NCBI RefSeq assembly: GCF_014855495.1
Contig: NZ_JACYFJ010000002.1
Location: 930,001-994,000, forward strand
Origin: Euzebyella saccharophila
GTDB lineage: Bacteria; Bacteroidota; Bacteroidia; Flavobacteriales; Flavobacteriaceae
Length of the DNA: 64,000 bases
Direction: 5' to 3'
In this document: positions 46,201 through 52,951 of the stretch, in pieces
Numbering within the stretch: position 1 is the stretch's first letter
Layout: each line of letters starts with the position of its first letter
The notes under the pieces: generated by a model
Told to the model about the DNA's origin: nothing
The model's input: the letters and a program-made list of their open reading frames with translations, nothing else
The model's database searches: none
Made by a program: the position numbers and the translations under genes

Positions 46201-48578
46201 CCACCGCCCTGACCAAGGAATTCGACAACATTTTGATAACGGACGGTTTTGCCAGTATCCTCTTGAACGGAAATATCCAAAGCCCCAAAATAAGCGGTAT
46301 AGAAATACTCTCGCCGGACACCTTTGAGGGCGGCCCGGCTGAAGATGTCGATATAACGATCACCTCCCCTTCCAACGGATGGAACGTCAACCAACCTTTT
46401 GAAGTGGCTTTTAGGGTAGAGAACTGGGTGGTCAGGGAGGGCGATAGCCACCTGCACTATTATATCGATGATGTTCTTGTAAATCGTTATTATGAATACG
46501 AACCCATTCCGATCGATGGCCTTTCTCTCGGGGAACATACCATCAAGGTAGAGCTTTTCAATGCCGATCACACCGGAACCGGTATTTTTGACGAGGTCAC
46601 CGTAAACGTGACCGGCGAGATTACCTGTAACGAAACGCCCTTCCCTGGGTCATGGGCGGTGCACCAGTTGGAAGCGAATCCCTATACCTCGGTCTATACC
46701 TTTGCCGATGACGACCTTGACGGTGACGGCCTAAAGGATATCGTCACGGGCGGATGGTGGTACAAGAATCCCGGTTCGGCTTCGGGCAATTGGGTCAAGA
46801 ACACCATCGGCGACGGTTTCGGGAACGTGGCCCATGTGTACGATTTTGATGGCGACGGCAATATGGACCTTTTGGGAACCACGGGCACCTACACCAATGC
46901 CGTACTGGTCTGGGCCCAGAACGACGGATCGGGCAACTTTACGGTCTTCAATAATATCCCTGAAGGGGATACCGATTATTCGGAGCCTTTCTTGGCCGGT
47001 TTGGCCGGAGGGGTCTTCGATGTGGGCGGGCCCTATCAGATGGCCATCAATTGGAACGGCGCCGAACAGACCGGTTCGCCCGTACAGATGTTGACGCCAC
47101 CCGATAAGGAAAACATTACGACCGAAACTTGGAGCCTGGTGGACATCAGTCCGGATTCCTCCGGGGAGGACATACAGGCCGGAGACATCGACCGCGACGG
47201 TGACCTAGACCTTTTTCAGGGTATCAACTGGCTACGGAACAACGGTAATAACAATTTCGAGACCTTTGACACGGGCATCACCTATGCCAGCACGCCAGAT
47301 CGTGCCCAGTTGGCGGATTTTGACCGTGACGGCGACCTTGATGCCGTAGTGGGCCAATTGAGCTTGGGTGGCTCGGGCAACGTAACCGAATTTTCTTGGT
47401 TCGCCGCCCCTTCCGACCCGACCCAGCCCTGGGAACGCAACATACTCGATACCGATATCAACGGAAGTCTGAGCGTTTTCGCCGTCGATCTCGATTTTGA
47501 CGGGGACCAGGACATCGTGGTAGGGGAATGGCGTGGCCAGAAACGCCTCATCGCCTTCGAGAACGACCTCTGCGGATCCGGGGAGTTCGCACTGCGCGTA
47601 CTGGACGATGGCGGACTTGATCTGGAACACCATGACGGTGCCCGGGTTACGGACATCGACAACGATGGCGATCTTGACGTTATCTCCAATGGATGGCTCA
47701 ATGACCGAATCCCGCGGATCTACGAAAATACAACGAACCCGGTCGAGGACAACGGACCAGTTGTGGACGCTGGGGAAGACCGAATCGTAGCATTGGATAC
47801 GGCCTTTACCCTATCCGGATCGGCGAATGATCCCGATGGGGGCGATATCGTCACCTATCTATGGACAGAGCAGAGTGCACCTGAAGGAAGCACGGCTACC
47901 CTTTCCGGAATCGATACGCCCGAACTTACGGTCAGCAGCGCCATTGAAGGCCTATATGTATTCCGTTTGAGCGCGACCGACGATGAGGGCGATACCGGCT
48001 TCGACACTGTTAGGGTAACGATGGGGGAAGGCAATCCCGGAGAAGATGGGCTAACGGCAATTATCGAGGCCGACCCGACTGCGGGCGAGGCTCCTTTGGA
48101 GGTCAATTTTACCGGAAGCAATTCCCTCGGCGATATCGCCAGCTATCTCTGGGATTTCAAGGATGGCAACACCTCTACGGAGGCCGATCCGACCCATTCT
48201 TTCTTGGCGGAGGATACCTACGAAGTGGAGCTTACCGTGACCGATTCGGGGGGTATCACCGCTACGGATACGATTACCATTGTGGTCGGGGAAACACCAG
48301 AAGGGGAAATGATGGGGGTACTATTGGAAAGCAATCCGCCCAAAGACGGTATCGCGTCTATCCGGATCATGAACCGGCCCGATGACATTATGGTACTCGG
48401 TGTGAATGTACACAGTATGCAAGGTCGCCTGTTGAACAGCTATAAACCCGAAGAAATAATTGTAAATGACACCACCTACCACGTTCCGTTGCACATTCTA
48501 AAGGACGGGCTCTACTTTCTTGAGATCGAGATGAACCAAGGCGAACCGATGACGCTAAAGGTGTTGGTCAAGAACTGA
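43227..48578 (+). CDS. Large secreted multidomain protein with sorbosone dehydrogenase-like propeller and T9SS tail
   Basis: A 1783-residue secreted protein. After the signal peptide (ending MKAQ, residue 29) come: a six-bladed propeller of the PQQ glucose/sorbosone dehydrogenase family (about 35-450, with LVGVAVDPDFENN, GARNPYRIHVD and GPGNYGWPYFSG); a PKD domain (about 450-540); a CBM6-like region (640-775); an SbsA/Ig-like domain (778-870); a malectin domain (878-1030, starting INAGGGD); an Ig-like domain (1041-1130); an FG-GAP/VCBS-repeat region (1140-1500) with many Asp-rich loops such as DFDGDGNMD and DRDGDLD; two PKD-type domains (1506-1690); and a type IX sorting domain (1696-1783). 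It probably binds or oxidises polysaccharide outside the cell. It stands alone between two metal regions. Confidence 0.85.
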   Translation: MKKTYPSYFYTLFLSFWFLTGAPFQMKAQLPDDFVKVELVTGLENATSFKFLPDGRIVLLDRYGEILIYKPDTQVTVSAGQLPVFHELEDGLVGVAVDPDFENNQKIYLHYSPVDFIGNRVSRFTLNGDTVDFSSEEILLQWETTRTALYHSGGDMEFDSEGNLYIATGDNNTYPNLFSPLDEERLDYSAEKSSSNTNDLRGKILRIRPGQGANYTVPPGNLFQNSDQGRPEIYVMGARNPYRIHVDRQNSDWLFWAEVGPDANAPTELGPEGLDEINLTKGPGNYGWPYFSGEDNDPYLITYADDPYYNDPNAPVNISTWNTGATELPPAQPAWLEKFHKCYLAGFRYKYDPGLTDEQRLPQELDGLFFYYDFNTSRVWAVEMDAEGNIVSDDRFAESVLPGSGNNADGYMDIDVGPDGKMYILAYGAGCCPDNVGSGKLIRVDYTGITTNSPPNVVLETDVTNGPLPLTVNFTGDATTDPNGDTPLNYAWDFEVDGTVDATTANVSHTYTEAGTYTAQLKVDDGKGGVGSKTVTIFAGNSTANFDFAYPPDGGLFDWNDDFELNLSVNDPNDGAIACGEVDVVPSLGHLNHFHDGPTTDACTNGLTIDDTDHNIDGEQDIFFVLGASYQDAGGLTSRDQIRLHPKRKEAEFFDTQNGTETINNTAQLDGGSSAIEVDNEGYISFQGRNLLNMNAVKYLVASENAGGTIEFRTGSPTGNLVATTTVPDTGGKDEWVEIQSPITDPGGKNDLFFVFKGGSTQDIFRLNYVEFLGNGVSIDNSPPEVSSVKLNGNDEVRVRFNEYVDINTAGSSANYAIDNGISVSSATLLSDGRTVVLNTTAMSTSIDYTLTVSKVENTGGLPILTDSFAFSVFEETRINAGGGDITINGDIFIADQYSSGGAVYSEEVPIENTAGDALYQTERFATGTGGFGYEIPVGISGEYDVRLHFAEIYFGVPGGAEGGPGSRVFNVVIEGQEVLTDFDILAETEPATALTKEFDNILITDGFASILLNGNIQSPKISGIEILSPDTFEGGPAEDVDITITSPSNGWNVNQPFEVAFRVENWVVREGDSHLHYYIDDVLVNRYYEYEPIPIDGLSLGEHTIKVELFNADHTGTGIFDEVTVNVTGEITCNETPFPGSWAVHQLEANPYTSVYTFADDDLDGDGLKDIVTGGWWYKNPGSASGNWVKNTIGDGFGNVAHVYDFDGDGNMDLLGTTGTYTNAVLVWAQNDGSGNFTVFNNIPEGDTDYSEPFLAGLAGGVFDVGGPYQMAINWNGAEQTGSPVQMLTPPDKENITTETWSLVDISPDSSGEDIQAGDIDRDGDLDLFQGINWLRNNGNNNFETFDTGITYASTPDRAQLADFDRDGDLDAVVGQLSLGGSGNVTEFSWFAAPSDPTQPWERNILDTDINGSLSVFAVDLDFDGDQDIVVGEWRGQKRLIAFENDLCGSGEFALRVLDDGGLDLEHHDGARVTDIDNDGDLDVISNGWLNDRIPRIYENTTNPVEDNGPVVDAGEDRIVALDTAFTLSGSANDPDGGDIVTYLWTEQSAPEGSTATLSGIDTPELTVSSAIEGLYVFRLSATDDEGDTGFDTVRVTMGEGNPGEDGLTAIIEADPTAGEAPLEVNFTGSNSLGDIASYLWDFKDGNTSTEADPTHSFLAEDTYEVELTVTDSGGITATDTITIVVGETPEGEMMGVLLESNPPKDGIASIRIMNRPDDIMVLGVNVHSMQGRLLNSYKPEEIIVNDTTYHVPLHILKDGLYFLEIEMNQGEPMTLKVLVKN

Positions 48579-48584
48579 CAGGCA

Positions 48585-48643
48585 CAGGCGGCAGAATGGA
48601 TTTCATCCTATCCTTCCAGGTCATAGAACCATTCTTCCGCCTG
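48585..48643. repeat. Long inverted repeat at convergent gene ends
   Basis: Arms of 15 bases at 48585-48599 and 48629-48643 match at 14 positions as an inverted repeat, with 29 bases between them. The right arm is inside the last codons of the small gene at 48608 (Gln-Ala-Glu-Glu-Trp). It could end transcription from both sides. Confidence 0.5.
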
Positions 48644-48784
48644 TTTAATACCCTCCGTAATGGCCTCCTCAAGTGAGTAATCGTTATTTCTGACCAATTC
48701 TATAGCAATATCACAAGCTTTCTTCCGAACTGACGGTTGTAGTCGATCGAGCTTGGTCTTGAAATCTTCGAATGTCCAATCCAT
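48608..48784 (-). CDS. Small conserved-type protein, 58 aa
   Basis: An intact frame with ATG start and TAG stop. Residues 17-52 (PSVRKKACDIAIELVRNNDY, then SLEEAITEGIKQAEEW) form a helical pair with the pattern G-I-x-x-A-x-x-W seen at the C-terminus of several small Bacteroidetes proteins near stress genes. It shares this with its neighbour at 48797. No membrane segment. Function unknown. Confidence 0.6.
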   Translation of the reverse strand: MDWTFEDFKTKLDRLQPSVRKKACDIAIELVRNNDYSLEEAITEGIKQAEEWFYDLEG

Positions 48785-48796
48785 AATGTGTTTCGG

Positions 48797-48970
48797 TTAG
48801 AGCTTACGACTTTCCATCTCGGCTTTTGCTATCCCCCGTTCGAGGGCTTCTTCCTTGGAACACTGGCCCAATCCATGGAATTCCCGGGCATAACTAACAC
48901 TCAATTTTCGGATGTTTTCATCCAAAATATTCAGTCTATCGGAGTATTCCTTAAAAAGTTCGTTTTTCAT
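48797..48970 (-). CDS. Small conserved-type protein, 57 aa
   Basis: An intact 57-residue frame, 12 bases upstream of the related gene at 48608. It ends SKEEALERGIAKAEMESRKL, corresponding to SLEEAITEGIKQAEEW of the neighbour, so the pair probably arose by duplication. One Cys (GQCSKEE). The spacing shows they form an operon. Function unknown. Confidence 0.55.
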   Translation of the reverse strand: MKNELFKEYSDRLNILDENIRKLSVSYAREFHGLGQCSKEEALERGIAKAEMESRKL

Positions 48971-49051
48971 CCATCAAAAGGTTCCAAGACTTAAAAATAA
49001 TTACCGGTAGAAAGTAAAAGGTCTAAAGTTCTTATTTCTATTGCAGTCTTT

Positions 49052-49684
49052 TTATTTGACGTCATGGTTGATGTCTTTGGCTTTGCTAAAGGCCTCCCAA
49101 CCTTCTTTGGCGGCATATGGTACGATAAGCAAGGCCGCAACGGGATCGGCCCACCACCAACCCAACCATCTGACCAGTAGTAAACCGGTAAGTACTGCAA
49201 CCGTCTGATAGAGACAGATGAAGGTGTCTTTCGCATCGGCCAACAATGCCGGGCTTTCCAGTTTGTTTCCGTATTTTCTTTTGTAATAGATCAAGATAGG
49301 GTTTACTACCAATGAAACCAATAGGATAACGATACCCAAAGTGCTCCAACTTGACGTTTCTTTATTGATAAGCTTCGTAATCGAGTCATAAGAAATGAAG
49401 ATGCAGACCAAGGTAAACGATGCCGCGATTACGTTCAAGGTAATTTTCTTGCGACGCTTGACCTTTTCTTCATCTATTCCCTTGAGTTCGCCGTGTAAGC
49501 GCCATCCCAAGGTTGCGGCACTTATTACCTCGATGGTACTGTCCAGAGCCCAACCTATCAACGCCGAACTGTTTGCCGTGATTCCGGCAATAAGGGAAAC
49601 GACCACTTCGATGACGTCGTATATAACGTTCCAAATTTGAAGTGTTCTTGCTTCTTTAAGATTCTCTTTTCTAGTCTTTTCCAT
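49052..49684 (-). CDS. CDF-family cation transporter, short, variant metal site
   Basis: A 210-residue membrane protein with about five or six segments in the CDF (cation diffusion facilitator) arrangement: the second has SALIGWALDSTIEV, the fifth ALLADAKDTFICLY. In standard CDF members these positions carry DxxxD and HxxxD; here they read DxxxE and DxxxC. The C-terminal cytoplasmic metal-sensing domain is missing (the protein ends SKAKDINHDVK). It probably exports a divalent cation with protons. Its start is 3 bases inside the AT-rich gap to the next CDF gene. Confidence 0.7.
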   Translation of the reverse strand: MEKTRKENLKEARTLQIWNVIYDVIEVVVSLIAGITANSSALIGWALDSTIEVISAATLGWRLHGELKGIDEEKVKRRKKITLNVIAASFTLVCIFISYDSITKLINKETSSWSTLGIVILLVSLVVNPILIYYKRKYGNKLESPALLADAKDTFICLYQTVAVLTGLLLVRWLGWWWADPVAALLIVPYAAKEGWEAFSKAKDINHDVK

Positions 49685-49912
49685 AATTCATATTAATGCT
49701 CAGCTTATTTTTTCTCATTCCGTCCGTAAAACAGATTCTTCTATAGATCTGGTATTGGATTCAGATGCTTGTTCTTATTTTCATATTAGCAATCGTTTCC
49801 GAGGAGCGTTATAAGCAAGGGGATAAATCAATAATTCGGGAAACTGACAAATGGCCCAGGCCAGTACCGAATATATTCTGTACCCAATTGTTGATTTGAG
49901 TTCAGTCAAGAC

Positions 49913-50713
49913 TTACCTCGACAATTTTAAAATTCTAATGGCCCCACGCATCACAAAAGCGAACACAATACCGCCAATGACCAAATCGGGCCATTTACTG
50001 TCCAAAAAATAAACCAGCACCCCTGCCAGTATTACCCCGCCGTTTACGATAATATCGTTCGATGTGAAAATCGCACTGGCCCGCATATGCGCTTCCTCGC
50101 TTTTGGCCTTGTTTATCAGCCATAGGGAAACAAGGTTGCCGATAAGGGCGAAAATGGAAACGATGATCATCCATTGGAACAAAGGGGTCTCGCTACTGCT
50201 CAGAAACCTTCTAACCACTTCCGAAAATCCCAGCAGGGCCAAGCCCATTTGAAAGTACCCGCTGATTTTCGCCACTTTCTTTTTTCTTGAAATAGCGGCA
50301 CCTACGGCGAAGAGACTCAGTCCGTACACGATGGAGTCTGCCAGCATATCCAACGAATCCGCAATAAGGCCCATTGAGGCCGAAATCCATCCGGTAGTCA
50401 TCTCGATGACAAAAAACCCGAAGTTGATGTACAGGACCCACCAAAGAATTTTCTTTTGGTTGGTCTCGTCTTCGGCCATAGGTGTTTCCGCCTTTTCTGT
50501 TCCCAAAAGTTTTTCCCCCAGTTTTAATGCACCCAATTCCACGTTTATTTCTTGGGCATTCCCCTGATGGTACACTTCCAACCTTCTATTTGAAATGTCA
50601 AAGTCCAGATATTTGATTTGAGGATTTGACTCCAGTTTCATCCGTATCATCTGCTCTTCGGAAGGGCAATCCATTTGACTGACCTTAAAAGTGGTTTTGT
50701 TTATGGTGGACAT
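49913..50713 (-). CDS. CDF-family cation transporter with N-terminal HMA-like domain
   Basis: A 266-residue protein: residues 1-70 form an HMA-like domain with QMDCPSEEQMIR, where one Cys of the usual CxxC is replaced, followed by six membrane segments. The second segment reads GLIADSLDMLADSIVYG, with DxxxD in place of HxxxD. The cytoplasmic C-terminal domain is absent. Fusing a metal-delivery domain to a CDF core suggests loading from a chaperone. It is the next gene upstream of the short CDF gene, 228 bases away; that gap contains no gene that I can see. Confidence 0.75.
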   Translation of the reverse strand: MSTINKTTFKVSQMDCPSEEQMIRMKLESNPQIKYLDFDISNRRLEVYHQGNAQEINVELGALKLGEKLLGTEKAETPMAEDETNQKKILWWVLYINFGFFVIEMTTGWISASMGLIADSLDMLADSIVYGLSLFAVGAAISRKKKVAKISGYFQMGLALLGFSEVVRRFLSSSETPLFQWMIIVSIFALIGNLVSLWLINKAKSEEAHMRASAIFTSNDIIVNGGVILAGVLVYFLDSKWPDLVIGGIVFAFVMRGAIRILKLSR

Positions 50714-50756
50714 TTGATTAATCTGTATTAAATTCTACGTTTGGTGTTTCAAATCT

Positions 50757-50966
50757 TTACTTATTATGGGATTCCATATATTTTTCCAAAATCGATTTTA
50801 AGCTCTCCAAATAATCAGTGAACGATTTAATGGTCGGTTTTGCTTCATCATCTACGGGAATAGTTATGGGATTCTCATCTAAATAGCGATAGAGTTCGGG
50901 ATGTTCCTGCTCAATCCTTACTGTCAATTCGTTGATTTCTTGGGTTAGCTTCTGAATTTTCTTCAT
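50757..50966 (-). CDS. Small charged protein, 69 aa
   Basis: A 69-residue soluble protein with a heptad-like N-terminal helix (KKIQKLTQEINELTVRIEQE) and a conserved-looking ELYRYLDENPITIP segment. No Cys, no membrane segment. It stands 18 bases after the dihydrolipoyl dehydrogenase gene and 43 bases before the HMA-CDF gene. I do not recognise it. Confidence 0.6.
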   Translation of the reverse strand: MKKIQKLTQEINELTVRIEQEHPELYRYLDENPITIPVDDEAKPTIKSFTDYLESLKSILEKYMESHNK

Positions 50967-50984
50967 CGTCGTTTTTTTATAATT

Positions 50985-52388
50985 TTATATATGCAACGCC
51001 CGGTCTTCGGTAGCGGCCAAGCAGGCTTCCTTAAAGGTTTCTGAAAATGTGGGGTGTCCGTGGGACATCCGTGCAATATCTTCTGCCGCTGCCCTGAATT
51101 CCATCGCCACGACAGCTTCCGTATAACTATCGGCTATACGTGGACCTATCATATGAACGCCCAAAATCTCATCGGTTTCCTTGTCCGCAATCACTTTTAT
51201 AAAGCCGTCGGTATCCATACTTATCTTGGCCCTTGCATTGGCCTTGAAAGGAAACGAGCCCGTTTTTATCGCTCTACCTGCTTCCTTAAGTTCCTCCTCG
51301 GTAAGGCCCACGCCGGCCACTTCTGGCTGTGTATAGACAATGTTTGGTATGAGGGAATATTTGATATGCGGTTTTTGTCCCGCAATGCGTTCGGCCACAA
51401 AAATACCCTCTTCACTGGCTTTATGGGCGAGCATCGCCCCACGGACTACATCTCCAATGGCATAGACCCCTTTTACATTGGTTTCCAGGTTGTCATCTAC
51501 CTTTATCTGTCCATTATCGTTGGTTTCCACTCCCAGGTTTTCCAGGCCCAGATTGTCGGTATATGGTTTTCTGCCTATGGCCATAAGGCAATAATCGCCT
51601 TCCAATTGCATTTCCTTTTCGTCTTTTCTATTCTGAGCCGAAAGGGTGACTTTATCTTCTGCCGCCACAGCTTTTGTGACCTTATGTTCCAGATAGAACT
51701 CGATATCCTGTTTCCTTAGGGACCTGTACAATTGATGCCCTAAAGATTTGTCCATTGTATAGATAAGCCCATCAAAATACTCTACGATGGAAACCTTTGA
51801 ACCCAACCTGGCGAAAACCGAACCTATCTCGACCCCAATGACCCCACCTCCAACGACCATTAAGTGTTTGGGGATTTCTTTGAGGGCAAGGGCTTCCGTA
51901 GAGGAAATAATCCTTTTTTTATCTATTTCAATATTGGGCAGGGATGCGGGTTTCGACCCGGTAGCAATGACCATCTTATCGGTTTCTATGGTTTGCGTTT
52001 TGCCTTCGCCCTTAATTTCAATGGTGTTTTTGTCCTTGATGGTTCCGTGGCCTTCATAAACGGTAACCTTGTTCTTTTTCATAAGGTAGGCTACCCCATT
52101 GATGATTTCCCCCACGACGTCCTGAACCCTTTGGTTCATTTTTGCAATATCTACGTTCGCCTCCTTGACATCAATGCCGAAATCTTCGAATTGGTGTTTG
52201 AGCTTGTGGTAATGTTCCGAGGCTTCCAACCAGGCTTTTGATGGGATGCAACCCACGTTAAGGCAAGTGCCGCCAAGGGTGCTGTACCTTTCGATTATGG
52301 CCACTTTAAAACCCAATTGTGCGGCACGTATGGCACACACATAGCCACCCGGACCAGAACCAATAATTGTTATATCATATTTTTCCAT
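50985..52388 (-). CDS. lpdA: Dihydrolipoyl dehydrogenase homologue
   Basis: A 467-residue flavoprotein that oxidises dihydrolipoamide with NAD. FAD motif IIGSGPGGYVCAIRAAQLG, redox pair GGTCLNVGCIPSK, NAD motif VVGGGVIGVEIGSVFARLG, and the catalytic His-Glu in HGHPTFSE near the C-terminus, all standard. I start at MEKYDITI; a longer frame up to 52487 has no coding character and overlaps the Fur gene. No pyruvate or glycine cleavage enzymes are near, so within a metal island it may serve thiol-redox defence, as an Lpd/MerA-type reductase; that is inference. Confidence 0.85.
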   Translation of the reverse strand: MEKYDITIIGSGPGGYVCAIRAAQLGFKVAIIERYSTLGGTCLNVGCIPSKAWLEASEHYHKLKHQFEDFGIDVKEANVDIAKMNQRVQDVVGEIINGVAYLMKKNKVTVYEGHGTIKDKNTIEIKGEGKTQTIETDKMVIATGSKPASLPNIEIDKKRIISSTEALALKEIPKHLMVVGGGVIGVEIGSVFARLGSKVSIVEYFDGLIYTMDKSLGHQLYRSLRKQDIEFYLEHKVTKAVAAEDKVTLSAQNRKDEKEMQLEGDYCLMAIGRKPYTDNLGLENLGVETNDNGQIKVDDNLETNVKGVYAIGDVVRGAMLAHKASEEGIFVAERIAGQKPHIKYSLIPNIVYTQPEVAGVGLTEEELKEAGRAIKTGSFPFKANARAKISMDTDGFIKVIADKETDEILGVHMIGPRIADSYTEAVVAMEFRAAAEDIARMSHGHPTFSETFKEACLAATEDRALHI

Positions 52389-52476
52389 AATTGTATTTTT
52401 TTGGGTTAAATAAGGTGGAAGAACCTTGAACTTGACTCTTGGGCGCAAGTGTTCAAAGTTCTGGAACTCCCACCTT

Positions 52477-52911
52477 TTATTTTTCATTACATTTCACGCA
52501 TATCCCTTTTAATACCAAGTTGACATCGTTTATTTTATAATCATCTGGCAAACTTTCTTCCGGTAATTTATTTGGCAAACAGATTGTTTTTTTACATTCG
52601 GTACAATGAAAGTGCAGATGTAAATCCGTACCGTATTTACTTTTTGTATTTTCACCAGAAATCGCAAATTTTGCCATTCCGGTTCCATCATTAACTTGAT
52701 GAATAAGTCCTTTATCCTCAAAAATCTTGAGGTTGCGATAAAAGGTCGTTCTGTTTGCTGTCTTATTGTTTTCGCTCTTCTCAGCAAAGACCTTTTTTAA
52801 ATCGGAAAAGGACACAGCACTTTGCTTCCTTCTCAGATACCTGTATATCTTGGACCTCATTTGAGTAGGGCGAATACCGTGATTTGACAATATTTTTTCC
52901 GCTTTGGTCAT
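52477..52911 (-). CDS. Fur-family metal regulator 1
   Basis: A 144-residue Fur-type repressor: a winged helix at about residues 10-80 (GIRPTQMRSKIYRYL, NRTTFYRNLKIFEDKGLI), then the metal-sensing domain with DLHLHFHCTECKKTICL and the second zinc pair GICVKC. Both CxxC pairs of the structural zinc are present. It lies upstream of the lpdA gene (89 bases between the starts) and downstream of the P1B ATPase gene at 52952, likely its regulator. A zinc (Zur) or peroxide (Per) role cannot be separated from iron by eye. Confidence 0.85.
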   Translation of the reverse strand: MTKAEKILSNHGIRPTQMRSKIYRYLRRKQSAVSFSDLKKVFAEKSENNKTANRTTFYRNLKIFEDKGLIHQVNDGTGMAKFAISGENTKSKYGTDLHLHFHCTECKKTICLPNKLPEESLPDDYKINDVNLVLKGICVKCNEK

Positions 52912-52951
52912 TTTTTTAAACTTGATTCAAAACCAATCTCTTTTATTTGAT

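Noticed and set aside
51054-51719. Plus-strand frame opposite lpdA
   Set aside because: lpdA has all catalytic motifs on the minus strand.
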